Below are positions 1 to 5,332 of a stretch of DNA of 5,332 nucleotides, one piece after another. Below the pieces are notes generated by a model. The model saw nothing but the letters and a program-made list of their open reading frames with translations. It searched no databases and had not been told where the DNA came from. The translations under genes and the position numbers were made by a program. Every line of letters starts with the position of its first letter. The first letter of the stretch is position 1. Source of the stretch: an uncultured Alphaproteobacteria bacterium. GTDB taxonomy: Bacteria > Pseudomonadota > Alphaproteobacteria > HIMB59 > GCA-002718135. Location: positions 1-5,332 of the forward strand of contig CACMGM010000024.1 in NCBI GenBank assembly GCA_902613275.1, written 5' to 3'.

Positions 1-220
1 CTTCTATTCTTTCCTTAGTTAAAGCTAAACAAATTAATCCTCTTCCATGTTTTGCCATAAAATTAATAGCTTGTGGGTTAGCATATTGAGCGGGAATTAT
101 CAGATCACCTTCATTTTCTCTATCAGGATCATCAACAAGAATATACATTTTTCCATTTCTTGCATCTTCAATAATATCTTCAATAGAAGATAGATACTCT
201 TCAATATTATCTTTATTCAT
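1..220 (-). CDS. ribB: 3,4-dihydroxy-2-butanone 4-phosphate synthase (RibB, or RibB domain of RibBA), N-terminal part
   Basis: Partial gene: 73 complete codons from the ATG at 220-218, then cut by the left edge of the window. The enzyme converts ribulose 5-phosphate to 3,4-dihydroxy-2-butanone 4-phosphate and formate, giving the four-carbon unit of riboflavin, in the cytoplasm. The sequence shows the family hallmark [12 protein letters not shown] at residues 29-40, with the acidic and arginine residues (R34, E35, E37, D39) that bind Mg2+ and substrate, followed by [15 protein letters not shown] at 53-67, which matches the conserved second block of RibB. The start overlaps the end of ribE by 8 bases, so translation is probably coupled; no clear Shine-Dalgarno sequence is visible. 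Whether a GTP cyclohydrolase II domain follows (RibBA, common in alphaproteobacteria) cannot be seen here. The family call is firm; ribB versus ribBA is open. Confidence 0.93.
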   Translation of the reverse strand, partial: MNKDNIEEYLSSIEDIIEDARNGKMYILVDDPDRENEGDLIIPAQYANPQAINFMAKHGRGLICLALTKERIE

Positions 221-803
221 TATTAAGAATAAAACGTGCGAGATAATCAAATTCAATATTAACTTGATCACTTTTATTTAAATATTTTAAATTAGTATGA
301 TTAAATGTATGGTCTATTACAGAAATCATAAATGTATTATTTTCTACTTTTGCTACTGTTAAAGAAATACCATTTATTGAAATAGATCCTTTTTCAACAA
401 TAAACCTATTATTTTTATTAAATTTTTTTTCAAAATGATATTCCCAGCTATTTTCAAGTTCTAAAATTTCACTGACAATAGTTGTGGTGTCAACATGACC
501 ATAAACAAAGTGACCACTGATTTCATCACCTATCTGAAGTGATTTTTCTAAATTAATTTTTTCATTTTTTAAAATAGAATTAGCTAGATTTGTTCTTTGC
601 AAGGTTTCTTCTCCAATGTTCACATCAAAGATAAATGAATTGTTGTTTGATGGAGTTATATTTTTTGCTGTAAGACAAACTCCATTGCAAGAAATTGAAG
701 AACCTTCCTTACAATTACTCAAATCAAGATCTGTAGATATTTGGTAAAGACCCACATCTTTATTTTTTATTTTTCCTAAATCCTGAATAATACCTGTAAA
801 CAT
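213..803 (-). CDS. ribE: Riboflavin synthase, alpha subunit
   Basis: Catalyses the dismutation of two 6,7-dimethyl-8-ribityllumazine molecules to riboflavin and 5-amino-6-ribitylaminouracil, the last step of riboflavin synthesis. The protein is 196 residues, a normal length, with the two lumazine-binding repeats of the family: about 1-95, with [10 protein letters not shown] at 36-45, and about 96-190, with GHFVYGHVD at 97-105 and [10 protein letters not shown] at 140-149. Residues aligning by motif with known active-site positions are present: F2, C43, H98, H103, K138, S147, T149 and D186. I chose the ATG at 803-801 because family members begin MFTGI; the TTG codon directly before it is in frame but is part of the ribD end. 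An AGG lies 7 bases upstream of the ATG. The start overlaps the last base of the ribD stop (TGATG), and the stop lies inside the start of ribB. Some nomenclatures call this gene ribC. Confidence 0.97.
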   Translation of the reverse strand: MFTGIIQDLGKIKNKDVGLYQISTDLDLSNCKEGSSISCNGVCLTAKNITPSNNNSFIFDVNIGEETLQRTNLANSILKNEKINLEKSLQIGDEISGHFVYGHVDTTTIVSEILELENSWEYHFEKKFNKNNRFIVEKGSISINGISLTVAKVENNTFMISVIDHTFNHTNLKYLNKSDQVNIEFDYLARFILNNE

Positions 804-1886
804 CAATTTACCTGATAGTTTGTATATATGTCATCTTTGAATTTTTTTCTTTCATTTAAAGATAAATTTAATTGACTAAATTTTTTTCCAACAATTGCTG
901 GTTTGCCATATTTTCCTATAATAATTTTGGATTTAAATAAATGAATTTCGTCTACTAAATTATTATTTAACAATTCTGTAAAAAAAATACCCCCTGCTTC
1001 AACTAATAAATCTGATATTTTTAAAGAGTATATTTTACTAAAAATATTTTTTAAATTTAGTTTTTTGTTTTTATTTAATTTACAAAAAATAATTTCACAT
1101 CCAAGTTTAATTAAATTTTCAGATTTTTTATTTTTTTTAGAAGTGAAGATAATAATTCTTTTTTTTGGATATATCTTTTAATATTTTTGATTTTATTGAT
1201 ATTTTTAGATTATTATCAATTATTATTATAGGAATATGTTGCTCTAAAGTTTTTTTTAATCTTATTGTTAATCTTGGATCATCTTTTATTACAGTTTTTG
1301 AAGTAGTTAAAATAGCTTGACTCATTGATCTTAACTTATGCGCATATTCTCTACTTACTTTATTAGATATCCATTTACTTTTATAATCGTGCCATGCTAT
1401 TTTTTCATCTGTAGAAGTTGCAATTTTAACTTTTGTAAATGGTTTTTTCTTTAAAACACTTTTAAAAAAAAATTTATTTAAATTATATGTTCTATTTTTT
1501 TCTAAACCTACATTTACAATTAAATTATTTTTTTTTAACTTTTTAATACTTTTATAATTAGTTCTAACATCTGGATCAGCTGCAGATATAAATATTTCTT
1601 TAATTCCTGATCTTATTATTTGATCTGTGCATGAACCATCTTTTGAACTATGAAAACATGGTTCTAAAGTAACAAACATTGAAGCTCCTTTAGCTTTATG
1701 GCCAGCTTTAGCTAGAGCTATTTCTTCCGCATGAGGTCTTCCAGATTTATTCGTTACAGCTTTAGAAATTATTTTTGAATTTTTTGCAATTACACAGCCC
1801 ACTGTGGGATTGGGAAAAGTTTTTCCAAATTTTTTTTTAGCAATATCATGCGCTAAATTAATCATCTTTAGATTTTTTTGAGACAC
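803..1886 (-). CDS. ribD: Bifunctional riboflavin deaminase/reductase RibD, interrupted by a one-base frameshift
   Basis: RibD deaminates the pyrimidine product of GTP cyclohydrolase II and then reduces its ribosyl chain with NADPH. The N-terminal deaminase domain (about 1-145) has PNPTVG at 25-30, zinc ligands H52, C77 and C86, and the catalytic E54 in HAEE. The reductase domain begins near 150, with WISNKVSREYAHKLR and DDPRLTIR visible. The start is a GTG at 1886-1884, 6 bases after the nrdR stop; an ATG at codon 8 is possible, but the GTG gives the usual family N-terminus. Frame 1 ends at a TAA (1139-1137) after 249 residues. The +1 frame then runs unbroken to a TGA at 805-803 and encodes expected reductase sequence: RIIIFTS, LIKLGCEII, LLVEAGG, LVDEIHLF. 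Deleting one A from the A8 run (complement of 1159-1166) gives a 360-residue protein, the usual RibD length. The gene may be functional with an assembly error, truly broken, or rescued by slippage. Confidence 0.9.
1159..1166 (-). other. A8 homopolymer, site of the ribD frame change
   Basis: On the coding strand the sequence reads TCC, eight A, then GAATTATTATC. In the upstream frame it is read Ser-Lys-Lys-Lys-Asn-Tyr-Tyr and stops seven codons after the run. With seven A it reads Ser-Lys-Lys-Arg-Ile-Ile-Ile-Phe-Thr, which is the expected hydrophobic strand of the RibD reductase domain. The shift needed is +1 (or -2). A -1 shift, as used at the dnaX-type A-AAA-AAG site, leads to a stop soon afterwards and does not restore the domain. 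The run is the most likely position of the indel but the exact base cannot be fixed within a homopolymer. Confidence 0.8.
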
Positions 1887-1892
1887 TAAAAA

Positions 1893-2345
1893 TTATTTAT
1901 CTTCTAAATTACCTAAGAAATCTTCAAAATCTTTTGCTTCTCTAAAATTTTTGTAAACAGATGCAAATCTGACGTATGCTACCTGATCTAAATGCATTAA
2001 AGCTTCCATAATGTACTGACCGATAATACTAGATTTTATATCAGTTTCCCCTGAGTTTTCTAATTTTCTCACAATAGCATTAACAATTTTTTCAATTTTT
2101 TCATTATCAACATTTCTTTTTCTTAAAGCTAAAGAAAGAGATCTATACATTTTATCTCTATCAAAATTTTCTTTTTGACCATTACTTTTCATTACGACCA
2201 AATCTCTTAGCTGAATTCTCTCAAAAGTTGTAAATCTAGAACCGCAAGCATCACAAACTCTTCTTCTTCTTATTGCTGTATTATCTTCTGTAGGCCTTGA
2301 ATCTTTTACTTGTGTATCTTCATTACTACAGAAGGGGCATCTCAT
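1893..2345 (-). CDS. nrdR: Transcriptional repressor NrdR
   Basis: NrdR is a nucleotide-sensing repressor that binds NrdR boxes in front of ribonucleotide reductase operons. The protein is 150 residues, the standard length. The N-terminal zinc ribbon has ligands C3, C6, C31 and C34 (MRCPFC ... [18 protein letters not shown]), with the basic RRRR at 26-29 typical of the DNA-binding domain. An ATP-cone domain follows at about 49-139, from [16 protein letters not shown] to the conserved [11 protein letters not shown] near the C-terminus. The ATG at 2345-2343 directly follows the glyA stop with no intervening base. A good Shine-Dalgarno sequence (GTGAGG, complement of 2354-2359) lies inside the 3' end of glyA, 8 bases from the ATG, so this start is secure. 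The position between glyA and ribD is common in proteobacteria. No ribonucleotide reductase gene is in the window, so its targets lie elsewhere. Confidence 0.97.
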   Translation of the reverse strand: MRCPFCSNEDTQVKDSRPTEDNTAIRRRRVCDACGSRFTTFERIQLRDLVVMKSNGQKENFDRDKMYRSLSLALRKRNVDNEKIEKIVNAIVRKLENSGETDIKSSIIGQYIMEALMHLDQVAYVRFASVYKNFREAKDFEDFLGNLEDK

Positions 2346-3635
2346 TTAAAATGCCTCACTATAAATTGGATATTTTTTGCAAAGCTCAATTACATCTTCT
2401 CTTGTTTTATTAAAAACTACATTTCTTTCATTTTCTTCAAGTAAAAGACTATCCAAAATATCAGCAATCATATTTCCAACTTGTTCAAAATCTTTCTGAT
2501 TAAAACCTCTGGTTGTAGCAGCTGCAGTTCCAAATCTAAGTCCACTAGTTATTTTTGGTGGATTAGGGTCATATGGAATTGCATTTTTGTTACATGCCAA
2601 CCCAACTTCTTCTAAAATTTTTTCAGCTTTATCACCAGTTAGACCTTTAGGCGTCAAATCTAACCAAACTATATGTGAATCTGTACCCCCTGTAACAATT
2701 CTAAACCCTCTATCAACTAAAGTTTTTGCCAAAACTTTAGCGCTAGCAATTACATTTTTAATATATTCTTCGAATTCAGGTTTAAGTGCTTCACCAAAAC
2801 AAACAGCTCTTGCAGCGATTACATGCATTAGTGGACCACCTTGTAACCCAGGAAAAACAGCAGAATTAATTTTTTTATATAAATCTTCATAATTAGTTAA
2901 AATCATTGCACTTCTTGCACCTCTTAAAGTTTTGTGAGTTGTTGAAGTTACTACATGGGCATGCTCAATCGGATTTGGATATTGTTTACCAGCAACCAAA
3001 CCAGAATAGTGAGCCATATCAACTAAAAAATATGCTCCTACTTTATCAGCTATTTCTCTAAATTTTTTCCAATCTATTGTTCTAGGATAAGCGGAAGCTC
3101 CTGCTATTATCATTTTTGGTTTATGCTCTAAAGCTAAAGCTTCAACTTCATCATAATCAATTAAATCTTTATCATTGCCATCTTTTTTTACACCGTATTG
3201 AACAGCATTAAACCATTTACCAGATAGATTAGGTTTTGCCCCATGAGTTAAGTGGCCACCTGATGCAAGAGACATACCTAATATAGTATCATGCGGTTGA
3301 AGTAACGCTAGAAAGACCGCTTGGTTTGCCTGTGCTCCACTATGCGGTTGTAGATTTGCAAATTTACAATTAAAAAGTTTTTTAACTCTTTCTAAAGCAA
3401 TCTCTTCGGCTTGATCAACAAATTCACACCCGCCATAATATCGTTTACCAGGATAACCCTCTGCATATTTGTTTGTCATGACAGAACCTTGAGCATTTAA
3501 AATTGACCTTGAAGCAATATTTTCAGATGCAATCAACTCTATTTGGTTTTGCTGTCTTTCTAGTTCACGGCTTAATGTTCCATAAACCTCTGGGTCTGCT
3601 TCTTTAATTCCTTTAGTAAACAAATCTGAAATCAT
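2346..3635 (-). CDS. glyA: Serine hydroxymethyltransferase
   Basis: PLP-dependent cytoplasmic enzyme that interconverts serine plus tetrahydrofolate with glycine plus 5,10-methylene-tetrahydrofolate, the main source of one-carbon units. The protein is 429 residues, full length for the bacterial family. Visible motifs are ELIASEN at 33-39, [13 protein letters not shown] at 57-69, QPHSGAQAN at 96-104, [11 protein letters not shown] at 205-215 (D206 and H209 contact the cofactor), STTHKTLRG at 231-239 with K235 as the PLP Schiff-base lysine, and SGLRFGT at 364-370 with R367 binding the substrate carboxylate. The ATG at 3635-3633 overlaps the rpiB stop (ATGA). An AAGGA at the complement of 3646-3650, 10 bases upstream, can serve as ribosome binding site. 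Base composition is less A/T-extreme than in ribD, as expected of a strongly conserved gene. I see no defect. Confidence 0.99.
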   Translation of the reverse strand: MISDLFTKGIKEADPEVYGTLSRELERQQNQIELIASENIASRSILNAQGSVMTNKYAEGYPGKRYYGGCEFVDQAEEIALERVKKLFNCKFANLQPHSGAQANQAVFLALLQPHDTILGMSLASGGHLTHGAKPNLSGKWFNAVQYGVKKDGNDKDLIDYDEVEALALEHKPKMIIAGASAYPRTIDWKKFREIADKVGAYFLVDMAHYSGLVAGKQYPNPIEHAHVVTSTTHKTLRGARSAMILTNYEDLYKKINSAVFPGLQGGPLMHVIAARAVCFGEALKPEFEEYIKNVIASAKVLAKTLVDRGFRIVTGGTDSHIVWLDLTPKGLTGDKAEKILEEVGLACNKNAIPYDPNPPKITSGLRFGTAAATTRGFNQKDFEQVGNMIADILDSLLLEENERNVVFNKTREDVIELCKKYPIYSEAF

Positions 3636-4051
3636 AGTTTTTTAATCCTTCTTTTATGTCGTCCTGACTCAAACTTTGTAGAAAGAAAAGCCTGAACACT
3701 TTTTTTTGCCTCGCTAGTATTTATAAACCTACCTGGTAAAACAAGTACATTAGCATCATTGTGCTTTCTTATCAATCTTGCTATTTTTGAATTATTAGCA
3801 AGACCAGCTCTAATTCCTTTTTTTCTATTAGCTGCAATACTCATACCAACACCAGTTCCACAAATTAGAATACCAACGTTTTTCTTGTTCTTAAGAACCT
3901 CTCTAGTTAATTTGTGTGCAAAATCAGGATAGTCAACACTTTCATCTGTCTTTGTTCCTAAATCATTAATTTTTGGAAAATTCTTTAACAATTTGGTTTT
4001 GAGATCAAATCCAGCATGATCTGAGGCTATATATATATTCCTATTTTGCAT
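3632..4051 (-). CDS. rpiB: Ribose-5-phosphate isomerase B
   Basis: Interconverts ribose 5-phosphate and ribulose 5-phosphate in the pentose phosphate pathway. The protein is 139 residues, somewhat short of but close to the usual length for the RpiB/LacAB family. It shows the N-terminal SDHAGFDLK (D11, H12), DYPDFA at 40-45, [13 protein letters not shown] at 63-75 with the catalytic cysteine C64 and T66, [14 protein letters not shown] at 95-108 with H97, and the phosphate-binding C-terminal arginines R131 and R135 in GRHKRR. It is the first gene of the minus-strand run: its start is 51 bases from the divergent gcdH, and its TGA stop overlaps the glyA ATG. No Shine-Dalgarno sequence is evident before the ATG. 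Sugar-phosphate isomerases of the LacAB type are the alternative, but the residues and the glyA neighbourhood favour RpiB. Its product ribulose 5-phosphate is the substrate of RibB at the far end of the same gene run. Confidence 0.96.
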   Translation of the reverse strand: MQNRNIYIASDHAGFDLKTKLLKNFPKINDLGTKTDESVDYPDFAHKLTREVLKNKKNVGILICGTGVGMSIAANRKKGIRAGLANNSKIARLIRKHNDANVLVLPGRFINTSEAKKSVQAFLSTKFESGRHKRRIKKL

Positions 4052-4102
4052 AATAATTTATGTGGTTATTTACATCAAAATAATGATATTGCCTAATATT
4101 GT
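4052..4102. promoter_or_regulatory. Divergent rpiB/gcdH intergenic region with possible promoters
   Basis: These 51 bases are the only non-coding DNA between two genes transcribed away from each other, so they must carry or border the promoters for both. For gcdH a TTTACA at 4069-4074 and a TAATAT at 4094-4099 resemble -35 and -10 boxes, but the spacer of 19 is long and the -10 lies only 3 bases before the ATG, which would imply a nearly leaderless or internally starting transcript. For rpiB a TATCAT (complement of 4083-4088) is one mismatch from the -10 consensus; its -35 would fall inside gcdH and is poor. Neither ATG has a visible ribosome binding site. In DNA this AT-rich such matches arise easily by chance, so the exact boxes are weakly supported. 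Confidence 0.3.
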
Positions 4103-5278
4103 ATGAAAGAAAATAATTGGTTTGATCCATTTTATATTCAAAATCATTTAAATGAAGAAGAGAGTAATATTCAGAAAAATGTAAGAGATTTTTGTAATAA
4201 TGAACTTAAACCTTCAGTAGTTGAAAGAAACAGAAAAAATGTATTTGATAAAGAGCTCTATCCAAAATTTGGATCACTTGGAGTTTTAGGACAAACAGTT
4301 AAAACACATGGTGGGTCTGGTACATCAAATTTAGCGTATGGACTTGTAGCATATGAATTTGAAAAAATAGATAGCAGCTATAGATCTTCAATATCTGTTC
4401 AATCTTCACTTGTGATACATCCAATAAATGAATTTGGATCGCAGGAACAAAAAGATAAATACCTTCCTCCATTAATTAACGGAGAAAAAATTGGTTGCTT
4501 TGGTTTAACAGAAAGTGAAGCCGGTTCTGATCCTACTTCAATGAAAACTTCATTTAATAAAACTAAAGATGGGTATATTATAAATGGATCTAAAAACTGG
4601 ATTACGAATGCGCCAATTGCTGACATATTTATTATTTGGGCTATTGAAGAAAACAAAGATCATAAAAGTATAAAAGGTTTTATAATTGAAAAAAAAACTG
4701 AAGGATTAAATACTTCAACTATAGAAAATAAAACAAGCTTAAAAATTAGTCCAACTGGTCAAATAATTTTAAATAATGTTTTTGTTCCAAATAATTTGTG
4801 TTTAGAAAATACCGATGGATGGAAATCAGTTTTTAGTTGTCTCAATAAAGCAAGATTTGGAATTAGCTGGGGTGTATTAGGTTCAGCCTCTGAATGTTGG
4901 TTAATTGCAAAAGATTATGTAGAAAATAGAATTATGTTTAAAAAACCTTTAGCATCAAATCAATTAATTCAAAAAAAATTATCTGAGATGCAGATAGAAA
5001 TAAATCTAGGACTAGCATCATGTCTTTTAAGTTCTAAAGCTTTAGATGAAGGAAAAGATATCATTAATGCAATTAGTATTTTAAAAAAAAATAACTGTAA
5101 AAAATCTTTAGATATAATTAGAAATGCTCGTGATATGCTTGGTGCAAATGGCCTATTAGAAGAATATCATATCATGAGACATTTGGTAAATTTAGAAACT
5201 GTTAAAACTTACGAAGGCGCAGAGGATATTCATTCACTAATTTTAGGGAAAAATCAGACAGGAATTTCTAGTTTTTAA
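4103..5278 (+). CDS. gcdH: Glutaryl-CoA dehydrogenase
   Basis: FAD-dependent acyl-CoA dehydrogenase that oxidises and decarboxylates glutaryl-CoA to crotonyl-CoA in lysine, hydroxylysine and tryptophan breakdown, passing electrons to electron-transfer flavoprotein. The protein is 391 residues, normal for the bacterial enzyme, which lacks the mitochondrial leader. Segments strikingly like human GCDH are visible: YRSSISVQSSLVIHPI at 93-108 with the substrate-binding R94, GCFGLTE at 131-137, GSDPTSM at 141-147, NGSKNWITN at 161-169, ARFGISWGVLG at 250-260, NQLIQKKLSEM at 286-296, ARDMLGANG at 342-350 and TYEGAEDIHSLILG at 369-382 with Y370 and the catalytic base E371. This pattern separates it from short-chain and isovaleryl-CoA dehydrogenases. 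The ATG at 4103 is the first in-frame start after a stop at 4094-4096 and has no Shine-Dalgarno sequence. It stands apart from the minus-strand run, and no other lysine-degradation gene is visible. A non-decarboxylating variant cannot be excluded by eye. Confidence 0.96.
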   Translation: MKENNWFDPFYIQNHLNEEESNIQKNVRDFCNNELKPSVVERNRKNVFDKELYPKFGSLGVLGQTVKTHGGSGTSNLAYGLVAYEFEKIDSSYRSSISVQSSLVIHPINEFGSQEQKDKYLPPLINGEKIGCFGLTESEAGSDPTSMKTSFNKTKDGYIINGSKNWITNAPIADIFIIWAIEENKDHKSIKGFIIEKKTEGLNTSTIENKTSLKISPTGQIILNNVFVPNNLCLENTDGWKSVFSCLNKARFGISWGVLGSASECWLIAKDYVENRIMFKKPLASNQLIQKKLSEMQIEINLGLASCLLSSKALDEGKDIINAISILKKNNCKKSLDIIRNARDMLGANGLLEEYHIMRHLVNLETVKTYEGAEDIHSLILGKNQTGISSF

Positions 5279-5292
5279 TAATTTTATTATTA
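5276..5292. repeat. A/T-only inverted repeat overlapping the gcdH stop
   Basis: TAATAAT at 5276-5282 and ATTATTA at 5286-5292 form a perfect seven-base palindrome around a TTT loop, starting at the gcdH stop codon. The arms contain no G or C, so a hairpin would be weak. It may add to transcript-end formation with the second repeat downstream, or be chance in a region almost free of G and C. Confidence 0.35.
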
Positions 5293-5311
5293 TTTATAAT
5301 ATTTGAAATTG

Positions 5312-5328
5312 ATAGATTTTCTATTTTT
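5312..5328 (+). terminator. Weak candidate intrinsic terminator after gcdH
   Basis: An inverted repeat ATAGA-TTT-TCTAT (5312-5316 and 5320-5324) is followed at once by a T run at 5325-5328, 33 bases after the gcdH stop. The shape is that of a Rho-independent terminator, but the stem has only five pairs with a single G-C pair, so its stability is low and such repeats are frequent in this composition. Confidence 0.3.
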
Positions 5329-5332
5329 GTAT

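Noticed and set aside
1152..1166. A dnaX-like programmed -1 frameshift site (A-AAA-AAG) in ribD
   Set aside because: The shift needed to restore the reductase domain is +1 or -2. The -1 frame stops within about twenty codons, and I see no strong stem-loop just downstream.
1137..1886. Reading ribD as a short stand-alone deaminase with a truncated tail
   Set aside because: The frame continues well into the reductase domain (WISNK, DDPRLTIR) and the missing part is present in the next frame, so the short product is the result of a frameshift and not a natural single-domain deaminase.
2587..2892. Plus-strand open frame of 101 codons inside glyA
   Set aside because: It lies fully antisense to a strongly conserved region of serine hydroxymethyltransferase, has no recognisable domain or ribosome binding site, and is explained as a shadow of glyA codon use.
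4052..4102. A riboswitch (FMN, glycine or similar) ahead of the rpiB-glyA-rib genes
   Set aside because: Only 51 bases are available before rpiB, too few for either aptamer, and the junctions before glyA and the rib genes have no non-coding space at all.
4399..4656. Minus-strand open frame of 85 codons inside gcdH
   Set aside because: It is antisense to the conserved core of gcdH and shows no known motif; its apparent hydrophobic stretches are the complement of gcdH codons.

Overview
This is an ordinary but very compact piece of housekeeping chromosome from an AT-rich bacterium. The gene order (rpiB, glyA, nrdR, ribD, ribE, ribB/ribBA), the near absence of intergenic DNA, the long A/T homopolymers and the A/T-ending codons together suggest a streamlined alphaproteobacterium of the SAR11/Pelagibacterales kind. 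That assignment is inference from style and synteny; there is no marker RNA in the window to prove it.

Minus strand, read from 4051 down to 1: a tightly packed run of six genes. rpiB (ribose-5-phosphate isomerase B) overlaps glyA (serine hydroxymethyltransferase) by an ATGA junction. The glyA stop directly abuts the nrdR (ribonucleotide reductase repressor) ATG. nrdR is followed after 6 bases by ribD, which overlaps ribE (riboflavin synthase alpha) by one base. ribE overlaps ribB/ribBA (3,4-dihydroxy-2-butanone 4-phosphate synthase) by 8 bases, and ribB runs off the left edge. The layout implies one polycistronic mRNA with translational coupling. RpiB interconverts ribose-5-P and ribulose-5-P, and ribulose-5-P is the substrate of RibB; RibD makes the other riboflavin precursor and RibE performs the last step. 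GlyA supplies glycine and one-carbon units, and NrdR controls deoxynucleotide synthesis.

The main anomaly is in ribD. The reading frame is lost at an eight-A run (complement of 1159-1166) inside the reductase domain, so the first frame stops at 1137. The rest of the reductase domain continues without a stop in the +1 frame to 803. Removing one A would give a normal 360-residue RibD. This is a sequencing or assembly indel, a real frameshift, or a site rescued by polymerase slippage.

Plus strand, 4103-5278: a divergent gene, gcdH (glutaryl-CoA dehydrogenase), separated from rpiB by only 51 bases that must hold both start regions. After gcdH there are 54 bases of nearly pure A/T with two weak inverted repeats, one followed by a T run. 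I found no mobile element, CRISPR array, tRNA, rRNA or clear riboswitch, and no sign of an undescribed system.
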